Shown here: one piece after another, positions 1-11,121 of the stretch
Numbering within the stretch: position 1 is the first letter of the stretch
Layout: each line of letters opens with the position of its first letter
From: Zygnema cylindricum
Taxonomy: Eukaryota > Streptophyta > Zygnematophyceae > Zygnematales > Zygnemataceae
Length of the DNA: 64,000 nt
NCBI GenBank assembly: GCA_037447655.1
Contig: JBBHKE010000589.1
Location: 248,001-312,000 of the forward strand
Direction: 5' to 3'
Notes under the pieces: model-generated
Seen by the model: the letters and a program-made list of their open reading frames with translations, nothing else
Databases searched by the model: none
What the model was told of the DNA's origin: nothing
Position numbers and translations under genes: made by a program

Positions 1-504
1 GCAGGCTTCTAGTAAACGTTGTTAGTAGACTTGTCTGTACATTTACTAGGACCGCCTAATGGAATGTTTCCCCTAAGGGTGGACTTCCATTAGAGAAAAA
101 GTGGGGTTTTTTAGTGAAGGCCCTACCGTTTCATACAAGCTCGTACAAAAAAAAAACAAATTCAACAAAAACAAAATTGCAGAAAATTGTCCAAGGTTTT
201 AGGCGTAAATTATGACCATCGGATTCAATTACACTTTTTATTCGTGACGCCACATCACCAACCCTACAGTTTGTTAAGATCGTGCACAGGGAGGACAGTT
301 CTCGAATATAGAACGAGTAAAAAGAGGTCACGTGGAAAAGGAAAAATGAATCCACAATGGGCGCCCGAATATGTGCGTACACATCGCAAGGGCCATGTGC
401 ATTACGCCAGGGTGGGTGCGAAATCGCCAAAATTATCTCGTCACGCTCCCACCATCAAAGTTAGCCGCCGCTTTATTGTCTTTGCGTTTTTGAAATTTTG
501 GGTA
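1..504. other. Intergenic sequence, no gene recognised
   Basis: No convincing coding region is seen. The one longer open frame here has no recognisable domain or splice context. The stretch contains the imperfect palindrome at 61-96 that recurs elsewhere in the window, so it is probably the end of a repeat. Confidence 0.5.
61..96. repeat. Recurrent 36-bp imperfect palindrome
   Basis: The sequence reads roughly CTAATGGA..CCCTTAGGG..TCCATTAG and is self-complementary. Close relatives occur at about 54953-54990, 56945-56982 and 57825-57860, with a decayed half near 34940. In each place it borders repeat families described below, so it is likely a terminal or subterminal hairpin of a transposon. 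The class is not determined. Confidence 0.55.
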
Positions 505-509
505 GTACA

Positions 510-1575
510 TGAAACTCTGAGACCTCCATAAGTCCTCAGAGTGGTCAGCTTCCAAGAAGCCTCTAGGATAATCCTGACCCCTTTGTGTTTCAGCAAAAAC
601 AACTACCACCTTGGTAGATAAAAACTCTGACCACCTGCACCCTTGTGAAGGCAAGACACCCCTGAGTCGATAGCAAAAAGAATCTCTGAATTTGCTCCCC
701 TGAGTTGTAAGTTATGGAGGGTCAAAGTTGACCTTTTGTACAGAAGCTCTCTGGGAGAGAGGGTCCTACCTACCAATTTTTCTAAGTCCTATCTCTCTCT
801 AAAACTCTATCTACTAATGTACGGCACCAATCATATTACATTGCCGAACACAAAAGTATAGCTGCCGGTGTACTTTTTGTACGAATATTGTACGACATGG
901 CCTAAATGTCGACACATGTCATATCGGGATTCGGTCGCGTAATCCTCGGAGATGTCGCGATCGAATGTGGTTGTGCCACGTGTCATCCGATGTGGCGATG
1001 ACCACAAACCGCCAAGATTCTCTTCCGCGATCTCGGCATTTTTCTCGACCGTCCGATTGAATGCAGATTTTAATCGTAGCCGTCATAAATATTTGCGCGG
1101 TATTTGTTTCGTTTAAAGAAACAAATGCACGGTACTTGTTTCTTATCCAAACCGTAATCCGTACTTTTACATAATTGAATATATGTATCCCGTTAACAGT
1201 TGTCGTTAAATGAATTATCCTACGTGGCACTATTTACATAACTAAGAAACCCTATAGCATGTAACTCTAGTCTTAGACTTAATGGATAAGTCTACCGGCT
1301 ACCGGAGGCTTTATCAGATGGCAGGTACCAGGATCAAATCCTAGATGTGACATCTTCCCTTTTAGTAAAGAAACTACCAATCCGTAAACCAACTAATCTA
1401 TTTCCCGTAAACCTTTGGATAGCCTAGGTAGCCATGGCTGTAGCTTCCTCTCTAACTTTTTGTGAATACAATAAGTGTGGGAGTTGAAGAGAGGAGTTAG
1501 AGGCGGATTGCCTCGGCTTCTTTTCTACATTTTATTTTAGACCTAGGAAATACTAAAGAACCATCAATTTCTACA
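510..1575 (-). mobile_element. Degenerate solo LTR (Copia LTR relative, copy A)
   Basis: Read on the minus strand it starts TGTAGAAATTGATGG and ends near CAGAGTTTCA. Its order of blocks matches the reverse complement of the intact Copia LTR at 3945-4942. The shared blocks are the AGACCTAGGAAATAC start, a CT-rich and GA-rich pair around AACAAGTGTGGG, the GCCATGGCT block, a tRNA-like block and the TTTGACC/TTGTACGACATGG region. No internal coding region is attached and the flanks (GTACA and TCCGT) do not form a target duplication. It is probably an old solo LTR or a recombined end. Identity to copy B looks near 75 percent by eye. Confidence 0.65.
1272..1350 (+). other. tRNA-like module inside LTR copy A
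   Basis: A box A-like stretch (CTTAATGGATAAGTC) is followed about 50 bases later by a box B-like stretch (AGGATCAAATCCT), the spacing of a tRNA gene. The layout recalls a tRNA-Arg type A box. The acceptor stem does not pair, so this is not a functional tRNA gene. It is antisense to the LTR. Equivalent modules occur in every LTR copy of the window. Confidence 0.6.
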
Positions 1576-2171
1576 TCCGTCACATATGAAGTTTCGCTAA
1601 TGGGAGCGCTTGAAAGTCAGCAATCCACGCGTTGCATCGACACGCAATGCGCCACGCCGCAAATGGATCTTGTGCCTACGACCTAAATATCCAAAAAAGA
1701 AATTGATTCGTGAAGGGAAGGGATTGCCGGCAGTAAACACCTAGAAGATCGCTTTGGTAAAAGCGATCTAATCTTTGGTAAAATCTAAAGAATATTTTAG
1801 TCCACAAACGGTACAAACGTAATTTTATGAGGCGGTTATTTGGCAACTGGTACCCGCGGCCTAATTCGCGGAGGACCACGTGCAGCACGAAGTATAGCCG
1901 TACCGTACAATTATTTCAACTCCAAACACCTTATTGGTTCAAGTGGTTCTCGGATTCGAGGGAGTGAAAATGTGACCGTACGTCATAGTTAAGAAATATT
2001 TGATAGTACAGAATAGTTTCGCTGGTCGTCAAATGACTACAATACTGTAGCAAGTGAACGGCTGTACTATTCTTGGTCATGCCCAAACGGACGTGTCAGA
2101 TTCTGTCCGTATTCATTTGGTGGCGTAAGACAAATCTTAGCGTGCATCTCCATATGCCTAAATAAGGGTTT
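1576..2171. other. Spacer between LTR copies A and B
   Basis: No gene is seen. It was considered as the internal part of a short element bounded by A and B. No primer site like that of the Copia element lies at the inner edge of B, and the outer flanks do not match. Confidence 0.4.
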
Positions 2172-3206
2172 TGTAACTCTGAGACCTCCATAGGTCCTCA
2201 GAGTAGGCAGCTCACACTAAGCTTCTAAGATAACCCTAACCCGTTTGTGTTTCAGCAAATATAACTGCCACTGTGACAGACAAAAGCTCTGATTAACTTC
2301 ACCCATGTGAAGGCAAGACTCCTCTGAGTCTGTAGCAAAAAAAAACTCCGAATTTGCTCCCCTGTGCAGTAAGTTATGGAGGGTCAAAGTTGACCTTTTG
2401 TATAGTAGCTCCGTGGGAGAGACCGTCCAATCTATCAAATTTTTCTAAGTCGTATCTCTCTCTAAAACTCTATCTACTGAAGTACGGCACCAATCATAAC
2501 ACTGTATTGTACAGAAAGGTACAGGTGCCGGTGTAATATCTGTACGGCTATTGTACGACATGGCCAACAAGTCGACCCATGTCATTTTGGATCTGTTGCT
2601 GTAATCCCCAGAGATGCCGTATTCCAGTATGGGTGTGCCACGTGTCAATCGATGTGATGTTGACCGCAAACCGCCGAAAAACCTATTCCGCGATCTCGGC
2701 AGGCTTCTCGGCCGTCCGATTAAACCAGATTTCAATCGTAGCCGTCATAAATACTTGCCCGATATTTGTTTCGCCTTCGAAACAAAGTGAGCGGTATCCG
2801 TTTCAAATGTTACGTACGTCATACAACACAAATTGCATCTATGTCAAAATATCACGTTAAATGAAATAGCATACGTGTGAGTATTTATCTTATTATCAAA
2901 CCCTATATCGTATAACCTTAAACTTAGACTAATTGGCTAAGGCAACCGGCTAGTGGCGGCTCTGACGGACGGCATGTACCAGGTTCAAATATCGGGTTCG
3001 TCAATTACTATTTTGGTAAATTTACTTATCTAATGTCGGTCACCGTCTGGATAGCATAGGCGACCATGGCTCTATCTCCCTCCCCAACTTTCACTGCTTC
3101 CGACAAGTGTGGGAGCTAGAGAGAGGAGTTAGAGGTAGACTGCCTCTGCTTCTTTTCTGCATTTTACAAAACCAAGAAAATACCAAAATAGCCTTTAATT
3201 TGTACA
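2172..3206 (-). mobile_element. Degenerate solo LTR (Copia LTR relative, copy B)
   Basis: It is collinear with copy A over its whole length, beginning TGTAACTCTGAGACC and ending TTTGTACA on the plus strand. It shares the same tRNA-like, GCCATGGCT and CT/GA blocks with the intact Copia LTR in reverse orientation. No internal region or matching target duplication (GGTTT and CTCCA) is attached. Confidence 0.65.
2924..3000 (+). other. tRNA-like module inside LTR copy B
   Basis: The A box-like stretch ACTAATTGGCTAAGGC and B box-like stretch AGGTTCAAATAT have tRNA spacing. The position in the LTR is the same as in copy A. Stems are not conserved, so it is a tRNA-derived remnant. Confidence 0.55.
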
Positions 3207-3627
3207 CTCCATTTTATACGCTCTATACGGGTCATTAATTACCTCCGCTGGTACATATATTTATCTCCGCTGGTACAGATATTACCTCCGTTCGTACAGA
3301 TATTTCGTTCTGACATTGCGTTCGAAGATTCTTTCAAGATTTAAAGCATCGAATATTAACCTACGTGTTCCCAAACAGAATAAGCCACGCAAATAAAAAG
3401 TGATATAAAGACGCGACTTAATGGAAGGCACGCACTTTAGTAATATTTTCCGTACAATTCTTGAGACGCCTAACGGAAGTCCACCCTACGCGTAAAAAAA
3501 CACGTAAGTGGGAAAAAAACACGTAAGCATTTTGTAGTGAATTCGTATGAAATCCGACGCCAAATAGCACAAACCAGGTGGTTTTCGACATCGAATTTTT
3601 CGTACAGACCCGAATTCGTTCATCCAC
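3207..3627. other. Intergenic sequence, no gene recognised
   Basis: A few short repeated phrases (ACCTCCGCTGGTACA, twice within 3240-3300) are seen, and nothing that supports a gene. Confidence 0.4.
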
Positions 3628-3869
3628 TACATCGCCAATCGCTATTAGCGTATTGAACGCTAATTCGGTCTTACTTTTTTTTTCTCAAATTCTCTAATAG
3701 AATTATCCATACAATTTAAAAAACCATAATTCCTAATTAGAGTAAACGATTTCTTTGAAAATTTCCATATTCCCAATTAGCGTTAAGAACGGTAATTATT
3801 CCTATACGCTAAAGAAACCTGTACGCTAATATCGATTGGCGGTGTACGCTAATAGCGATTCGAGGTGTA
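3628..3869. mobile_element. MITE, CACCGCCAATCG subfamily, double right end
   Basis: The left end reads TACATCGCCAATCGCTATTA. The right side has two successive inverted ends: ATCGATTGGCGGTGTA at about 3831-3846, and ATAGCGATTCGAGGTGTA directly after it, ending at 3869. This matches the ends of the clean copy at 48186-48402, which is flanked by TA. The doubled right end suggests a nested insertion or a tandem end duplication. Confidence 0.7.
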
Positions 3870-4159
3870 AAATATATTACACGTCTATTTGTCTTTTTGC
3901 AATTTTGAAAAACAGCAATACTCAGTGCACTCAAAGGTTTACGTTGTTGAAATCACTAGATTTAGGGGAGGTATTTTCTAGGTCTTAATTAAAATAAAAA
4001 GAAAAAGGAGGAAAGCACAGGCAGCCTGCCTCCACCTTCTCTCTCTAGCCCCATACTTGTTGTAGTCACTGAAGGAGAGAGAGGGCGGTGGAGCCATGGC
4101 TGCCTTAGCTCCTTAGGCAGGGCTTAAGAGTGACCTAAGTCACTCTCAACCAAAAAGGT

Positions 4160-4250
4160 TGAGTCCGGCAGGACTCGAACCTTCGACCGGTAGGGCGAGG
4201 CGTAGCCGTCAACCCTTACCAGTCTGTCGCAGTAGTCCGTTACGATGCAT
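4160..4250 (-). other. tRNA-like module, antisense in the 5' LTR
   Basis: On the minus strand a perfect B box GGTTCGAGTCC (plus 4171-4181) follows an A box-like GACTGGTAAGGG by about 40 bases. It is the best-preserved internal promoter of the set. The 5' and 3' ends do not form a full acceptor stem, so it is read as a tRNA-derived segment captured by the LTR, not a tRNA gene. Confidence 0.6.
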
Positions 4251-4720
4251 AGGGTTTGATAGCTATTTAAACAATAGATAGGCGACTAATCCGATTAACG
4301 AAATTAGAAATAGAATACATAGAAACTAGTTGGAGTTTCAGTACGCATGAAACAAATGTACCGATAATTGTTTTTGAATGGCTGTCGTTTAAAGTCAGTT
4401 TTTATCCGACGACCCACACAATTGTCGAGATCCCAAAATGGCCACCTTGACGATTTTAGGTCGTGACATGACCTGGCGACACACGGCACGATGTCACTGA
4501 GAAGAGGAAATCCCGAAGAATATGAGGATAAGTCCGAAAGAGACAGGCGTCCCCTCCATGGCCTTGTCGTACACATGCCGTACAGAAAGTACATCGGTCG
4601 TAATACCTTTCTGTACTGTACAATCTTCTGATTGGTTCTGTACCTCAGTAGATAGGAGTTTTGAGAGGGTTTAGGACTTAGTAAATTGAGGAGGTAGCCG
4701 CCTCTCTCCCAACAAGCTTG

Positions 4721-4728
4721 TATAAATA
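4721..4728 (+). promoter_or_regulatory. Probable LTR TATA box
   Basis: TATAAATA lies about 220 bases before the end of the 5' LTR. The same box is at 10075-10082 in the 3' LTR. This position would place the RNA start near 4750 and give a U5 of about 190 bases. Confidence 0.6.
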
Positions 4729-4942
4729 TTGGCATCTTAGCCACTCCATGACTAATCGCCTGGTTGGGCGTTTTCAGTGATTCTTCTTGCTGTGAACCCA
4801 GGGGAGTCCAGACTGCACAAGGGTGCGGTCATATTATCTATATGTTCGCTTGGGTGGTAGTTGCTCTAGTTGAAAGTGGGTTAGTTGAAAACTACATAGA
4901 GGCTTCCTCAATTTTGGTCCAAATGGGTGACACATGATTGCA

Positions 4943-4958
4943 AGTTATGGGCCCACCC
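4943..4958 (+). promoter_or_regulatory. Primer binding site matching the initiator tRNA-Met anticodon arm
   Basis: The bases directly after the 5' LTR are AGTTATGGGCCCACCC. They do not start with the TGG expected for a tRNA 3' end. They are complementary to the anticodon stem-loop of eukaryotic initiator tRNA-Met (GGGCCCAUAAC; plant form GGUGGGCCCAUAAC, from memory). This is the half-tRNA priming layout known from Drosophila copia. The ATG inside it (4947-4949) is also the first in-frame codon of the gag frame. Confidence 0.75.
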
Positions 4959-7900
4959 TCTAGGGTGCCCATAATCAACGGATCTGGGTTCATTTACTGG
5001 GAAGCTATGATGACAGGGGCATTGTGTGAGAAACAAAACTGGGTTATTGTTAGTGGACAAGTAAAACGTTTGTCTCAAAGAATTCCACCAGGGTTTGGAG
5101 GAGTGAGGGTTTTTGCAGCAGGATCTGCTCCAACGGAGGAGACAGATGATGGGGACAGAAGTGTCCGAAAAAGTGAAAGGAAAGAAGACACCTCTCACTC
5201 TTATTGCCACGACACCCGGAGCAGTGGCCGTGAAAACTGAGGAAAACGTCATTCAGATGTGGGAGTACACCAACATGAATGCCAGGCACTTCATTCGGAG
5301 GCACCTCACTCAAGCTTTGGCAATCTCTCACCTTCATATCTTCAAGGCCGAGGAGTTGTGGATGACCTTAGTGGAGATCTACAGAGCTGGCACCATTCAG
5401 GAGCTCCAGGTGGTTGAGCAAAGGCTGACGAGTTACACTTTCAAAGGTGGAAAGATGTTAGTCTATTGCAGCGATCTCTCTTGTCTGTACATTGAGATGG
5501 AAAGTGCCAGATGGACAGGCACTATGAAGATGAAAGTTAACACTCTCATCATGAAGTTGCTGAAGGAGTATGAAAATATAGTGTACCGAGTGCAAGAAAT
5601 GGATGATAGTGCTTAGAAGTGGAACACCGTGGTCCGAATGATACTTGTGCATGAGAACACCATTGAGATCTGGAGAGGAGGAAAGAGCCTTCAAGCTCTA
5701 GTTGCCGGAACGGGCCGGTGGAGGAAGGATCCAAAGAAGCCGTACAACAGCTTCAAAGGGGAAAAGAACCGATCTGGAGAACCGAGGACTCTAAAGGGCC
5801 TTTGCCATTTCTGCAAAAAGCCGGGGCACTTCATAGCTGATTGCATCAAGCTATCGGAGCTGAGGCTTCAAGAAAATCGTGGAGGGGGTTCTCCTGGAGG
5901 GAAGAAGAAAGCACTTGTGGTCACACGAGTGAAAGGAGAGACCGAGGAGGACGAATCTTCCGAGGAGGAAGATGGGAAGTTTCTTCTAAACGAGAATCTA
6001 GAGGAGAAGGAGATCCCTCGAAAACAGAAGTGTGCCCTTGGAGCCATTCGGGAAGCTCCAGAGGAGGGATGGATCATCGACTCAGGTTCATCCAAGCATA
6101 TGTGTCGTGACAAGCACCTCTTCACTAAGCTAAGAAAGATCCCTGTTGTGGAAATAGAGTATGGGGATGGGAGAGTAGTTACCACATATCTAGTGGGCTC
6201 GGTAGATCTGAAAGTCTTAGTGGAGGGTAAGACTTCTATTCTCACCTTCTCAAATGTGCTATACATTCCTCAGCTGAGTAAGAATCTTGTGTCTACCTCT
6301 ATATTAGATGACAAGGATTTTGATACCTTCACTAGAAAGGGAGTCAATACAACTAAGTATGGAGATGAAGTCTACTTCACAGCAGATAAGGGTAGCCAAG
6401 GAATGTTTAGGCTTAACCTGAGTAATGAAAAGAAAAGTGCTTACTATGGTGGTGTCCCGAGCTTGATGATCTGGCATAAGCGTTTGGGACATGTGCATTT
6501 TGACAGGCTGAGGGAAATGAAGAAGCTGGGTGTAGTAGAAGGCATTCAGTTTGGAGATAATGAAATGATGGATGATTGTAGTGGCTGTGCCCAAGGTAAG
6601 GCTCACAGACTTCCTTTTCCCAAAAATGCCACATATAGAGGTGAGAAAGTACTAGATTTGGTCCACACAGACATCTGGGGACCAACCAAAGTACCTTTGG
6701 TTAGGGGGAAGAGGTATATGGTGACAATTACTGATGATTGGTCGAGATATTCCAGAGTCTACTTCTTAAAAACAAAGTCTGAAACACCAAAGTACTTTAA
6801 AGAATACAAAACCTGGAGTGAGAAGTTGGAAGGAACCCCCATTAGAAGAATAAGGAGTGATAATGGGGGAGAGTACACCTCTAACCAGTTTGAGGACTAT
6901 TTGAGAGATGAGGGAGTTCAGCATCAAAAAACTGTACCAAATAATCCACAACAGAATGGGGTAGCTGAGAGGTTAAACCGGAGTTTGGGAGATAGTGTAT
7001 GCAGTATGTTGGCAGATAAGAAAATAGGAAGAAGATTTTGGGCAGAAGCCATGAACTGTGCTAACTACATTAAGAATAGAGTCCTCACTACGGCTGTTAA
7101 AGGGATGACCCCTTATGAGAGATGGGTTAGAAGGAAACCGAATATCTCTCACTTGAAAGTATTGGGTAGTCAAGTTTACAGTCTTGACACAGATAAGAAA
7201 AACTGGAAACTAGATGCTAAAGGGAAACCGATATATTTTGTTGGATATGACGAGGATGTCAAGGGATATAGAGTCTATGACTTAGCCAAACAGGATATCA
7301 TTCTGGTAAAGCATCTAGTTGTCATGGATGAAGGAAAGTCTTTTGATCCTTTCAAATACACTAAGAAAATCAAAATCAGTTTTGAGTCCGAGAGTGAGGA
7401 GGACTTGATCTTCCCAGAAGGGACACTAGTGGAAACATGATTACAGATCCAGGGGAGATAAAAGATGGGGGAGATATATCGGAATCCCCTCATATTCCTA
7501 CACACTTTGAGGAGAGAGAGGAAGAGGAGTCAGTACCGGTTTCCATAGATAGGGGAGTTGATGAGACAGTGCGGAGGAATCTAAAACTTCCCTCCATTCC
7601 AGCTTCGGACTTTGAGGGAGGACGTAGGAGCAGCAAAAGGCTGCAAGAAAAACACGCTGCTCACAAGGTAACAAAGCTTTCTCACCCAGATAAGCCTCAG
7701 TCATACTCGGAGGCAATGGACAGTCCGGAGAAAGAGAGATGGGTCAAAGCCATAAATGATGAGATGGCCTCAATCATGGAGGCAAATACTTGGGAGTTGG
7801 TGGACTGACCACCAGATAGAAAACCTATTGGCTGTAAATGGGTATTCAAACTGAAATTGAACCCAGATAATACCATTAGGAGATATAAGGCTTGGTTGGT

Positions 7901-9284
7901 GGCAAAGGGGTTCACCCAAAAAGAAGGGATAGATTATGAGAAGACCTTTGCTCCGGTAGTTCAATTCCCATCTGTAAGGATCCTCCTTAGTTTAGCAACA
8001 GCGGAAGACATGGAGATCCATCAGATGGATATTAAGACCGCTTTCCTCAACGGTGAACTAGAGGAGGAAATCTTCATGCGGCAACCAGAAGGTTTTGTAG
8101 AGGAAGGAGAGGGAAGCAAAGTCTGCAGACTTATAAAGTCCTTATATGGACTGAAGCAAGCCCCAAGACAATAAAATAAGAAACTAGATGAGTTTCTTAC
8201 CAATCTAGGGTATATTCGGATCAGTTCTGACCATTCTATTTATATGTTTCAAGATGAGAATGGTGTGATTTTTATTGCGTTTTATGTGGATGATTTGCAG
8301 GTATTGAGTAAGTCTATGGAAAAGATGAATAGGCTAAAGAAAGATCTTAGAAGTAGATTTGACATGAAGGATTTAGGGGAGGCTAAATATATTCTGGGAA
8401 TTCAAATGGAAAGAGATAGGGGGAAGAGGATAATCATGCTTACTAAGAAAGAGGCTATAGGAAATATGCTAGAGAAATTTCAGATGGAGAATGCAAACAT
8501 TTGTACCACTCCTATGGACTTGAAAAAAGTAAGTGATGGGAGTGTAGAAGGAGGAGTGATAATGCTAGATGATCAGATGAGTCTAGAAGAGAGGCAGTTT
8601 ATGAAGTCTATTCTATACAGACAGGTCATATGAAGCTTGATTTACTATATGAATTGCACCAGACTTGACATAGCTGCAGCAGTTGGAGTCCTCAATAGGA
8701 GTCTTAATGATCCCAGAAAGAGGGACTGGGAGGCAACCAAGAGAGTAATGAGATACCTGGTGGGAACCAGGGATCTATGGTTGCATTTGGGAGGGGAGCA
8801 TACTGACATCACTACTTGGAGTGATGCCAGTTATGGGGATGCACCTATGAGAAGATGCACTTTTGGGTATGTATTGTATGTGGGAGAAGGTGATTGCTGT
8901 TGGAGCAGCAAGCAGCAAAAGGTTGTTACTCACTCCACTATGGAGGCTGAGTACATGGCCTCTTCTTCTGCGGTGAAAGAGCTGATGTGGGTGAAGTCTT
9001 TGTTGCAAGAATTGGGATACATGAAGAAGGGAGTGCATGAAGTGTTTTGTGATAATCAAGCTGCAATTGCAATTGCAGCCAATCCAAAACATCATTTCAA
9101 AGCTAACCATATGGACATTAGATTGAGTTTTGTGAGGGAAAAGGTAGAAAATAAAATTGTGAATTTGGTGTATAAGAGTGATGGGGAAATGGTGACTGAT
9201 ATGATGACAAAGCCTGTGCCATCTCCCAAGCTAAATTACTGTAGAGAAAAGTGTGGATTAAAAGAGAAACTAAAATTAGACTAG
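4947..9284 (+). pseudogene. Copia gag-pol polyprotein, inactivated
   Basis: The gag part starts at the ATG in the primer site, changes frame near 5100 and runs to a TAG at 5614-5616. A CX2CX4HX4C zinc knuckle lies near 5806-5850 and a protease DSG motif near 6078. The integrase has an HHCC finger (HKRLGH..CSGCAQGK) and DDE residues in HTDIWG, SDNGGE and NGVAERLNRS. The frame changes again near 7437. The reverse transcriptase has the YVDD box near 8284. The RNase H ends at 9284. Stops interrupt pol at 7806-7808, 8172-8174 and 8631-8633, each a single-base change from the expected residue. All diagnostic domains are present in Copia order. The copy cannot encode an intact polyprotein as it stands. 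Confidence 0.93.
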
Positions 9285-9297
9285 AAATTAAGGGGAG
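9285..9297 (+). promoter_or_regulatory. Polypurine tract of the Copia element
   Basis: AAATTAAGGGGAG ends exactly at the TG of the 3' LTR. This is the expected position for plus-strand DNA priming. Confidence 0.85.
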
Positions 9298-10296
9298 TGT
9301 TGAAATCACTAGATTTAAGGAAGGTATTTTTTAGGTCTTAATTAATATAAAAAAGGGAAAAATAAAGCATAGGCAACCTGCCTCCACCTTCTCTCACTAG
9401 CCCCCATACTTGTTGTAGTCACTGAAAGAGAGAGAGAGCGGTGGAGCCATGGCTGCCTTAGCTCCACAATCAAAGCTTAAGAGTGACCTTAGTCACTCTC
9501 AACCAAAAAGGTTGAGTCCAGCAGGACTCGAACCTCCGACCGGTAGGGCGAGGCGTAGCCGTCAACCTTTACCAGTCTCTCGTAGTAGTCTGTTAGGATA
9601 CATGGGGTTTGATTGCTATTTAAACAATAGATAGGCGATTAATCCGATTAATGGAATTACAAATAGAATACATAGAAACTAGTTGGAGTTTCAGTACGCA
9701 CGAAACAAATATACCGGACATTTGTTTTTGAACGGCTGTTGTTTAAAGCCGATTTTTATCCGACGGCCCACACAATTGTCGAGATCCCAGAATATCCGCC
9801 TTGGCGGTTTTCGATCGTGACATAATCTGGCCACACACGGCACGATGTCATTGAGAAGATGAAATCCCGGAGAATATGAGGATAAGTCTGAAGGAGACAG
9901 GCGTCCCCTCCATGGCCTTGTCGTACACATACCGTACAGAAAGTACATCGGTCGTAGTACCTTTCTGTACTCTACAATCTTTTGATTGGTTCCGTACCTC
10001 AGTAGATAGGGGTTGTGAGAGGGTTTAGGACTTAGTGAATTGAGGAGGTAGTCGCCTCTCTCCCTACAAGCTTGTATAAATATTGGCATCTTGGCCACTC
10101 CATAACTAATCGTCTGGTTGGGCGTTTTCAGTGATTCTTCCTGCTGTGAACTCAAGGGAGTCCAGACTCCACAGGGGTGCAGTCACGTTATCTATTTGTC
10201 TGCTTGGGTGGCAGTTGCTCTAGTTGAAAGTTGGTTAGTTGAAAACTACCTAGAGGCTTCCTCAATTTTGGTCCAAATGGGGGACACAGAATTGCA
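9298..10296 (+). repeat. 3' LTR of the Copia element
   Basis: It is collinear with the 5' LTR over 999 bases, including TATAAATA at 10075-10082 and an antisense tRNA-like module at about 9515-9600 with the B box at plus 9524-9534. It ends ATTGCA followed by the duplicated target TACGT. Confidence 0.93.
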
Positions 10297-10301
10297 TACG
10301 T

Positions 10302-10915
10302 GTGACACGAAGCAGATTTGTTAGAGTAGAACTGCATTTTGAAAGATTACGAAAATAACGGATTCTTCGTAGTGGTAAGATCTCGTAGATTTCAGCCACG
10401 TCATCTCCTCGCCAATTTCTTTCATTCCACGTCGTCACCTTTGACGAACGTTGATACAGAATTTGAATTTCACATTTCACTTCGACAAAAGTTTCCGAGT
10501 GACTAGATGGCGTATGACGTGGCCCTGAAATCTCGATATTGTCGCAATCTTTCAAAACCTTGTATAACACATGATGTTACATGTCTTCGCAAGAATCTTT
10601 CCTTGACAACAAAATCTATGACGTGTACGACTTTAAGTAGACAGATTATATTAGATTTCAAAAGAAGTAAAAAACTACGAACGTTTAGCTGTCATAGTGG
10701 ATGATAAAGTACGTAAAATGCATTTCAGGAAACGAAATGATGTTTGTACTTGTCGTACAACTGCGTTCCCATTTGCCAAAAGACAATTGTTGAGGTGTTT
10801 CTGGAGTGAGATTATGCTGGATGGTTTTAACATTCTTCCACTTTTAAATTAAGTGTCTTGTAATAAAACCCTCTTGTACACATGGTTATACCATCACAAA
10901 TTTTGCAATAAAGAC
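10302..10915. other. Intergenic sequence, no gene recognised
   Basis: Short open frames exist on both strands, but none shows a domain, splice site pattern or codon bias that supports a gene. Confidence 0.4.
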
Positions 10916-11119
10916 TACACCGTGAATCGTTATTAGCCTTATGTACTCTATCTCGGCACCCCAAAATTTTGACATTGATACCTTAAATATAATATATTAC
11001 ACCATTTAAGGACGTGGACCATAATCTGCCACGTCTCCTAACACTATATTAGAATGAATGACGCTAATTTTTTCATTACTCTTATAGTTTTTATAGTCTA
11101 ATAACGATTCAAGGTGAAC
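10916..11119 (+). mobile_element. MITE, CACCGTGAATCG subfamily
   Basis: The left end is TACACCGTGAATCGTTATTA and the right end is CTAATAACGATTCAAGGTG, an inverted pair. The interior carries GGACGTGGACCATAATCTG, shared with the copies at 30245, 31154 and 34428 and, inverted, with the copy at 29323. It has no coding capacity and is about 204 bp long. Confidence 0.85.
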
Positions 11120-11121
11120 AG

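Larger units (their letters stand above)
3945..4942 (+). repeat. 5' LTR of the Copia element
   Basis: It begins TGTTGAAATC after the target duplication TACGT and ends ATTGCA just before the primer site. It contains a CT-rich/GA-rich pair, a GCCATGGCTGCC block, an antisense tRNA-like module near 4160-4250 and a TATA box at 4721-4728. Homology with copies A, B and C shows these are members of one LTR lineage. Confidence 0.93.
3945..10296 (+). mobile_element. Structurally complete Ty1/Copia LTR retrotransposon
   Basis: Two LTRs of 998 and 999 bp start TGTTGAAATC and end ATTGCA. They flank a primer binding site, a gag-pol region and a polypurine tract. The insertion is bracketed by a perfect 5-bp direct repeat, TACGT at 3940-3944 and 10297-10301. 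The protein order is gag, protease, integrase, reverse transcriptase, RNase H, which defines Copia. The LTRs look about 93-95 percent identical by eye, so insertion is not very old, yet the coding region already has several stops and frame changes. It could still be mobilised in trans because its cis signals are intact. Confidence 0.95.

Noticed and set aside
187-531. 114-codon open frame at the left edge
   Set aside because: No domain, no splice context, and it runs into LTR copy A.
510-3206. LTR copies A and B as the two ends of one small element
   Set aside because: Outer flanks (GTACA and CTCCA) do not match, the copies differ strongly, and no primer site lies inside copy B.
4160-4250. 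Genuine tRNA gene in the LTR
   Set aside because: Internal boxes are good but the acceptor and anticodon stems do not form, and the copies in the other LTRs have decayed differently.
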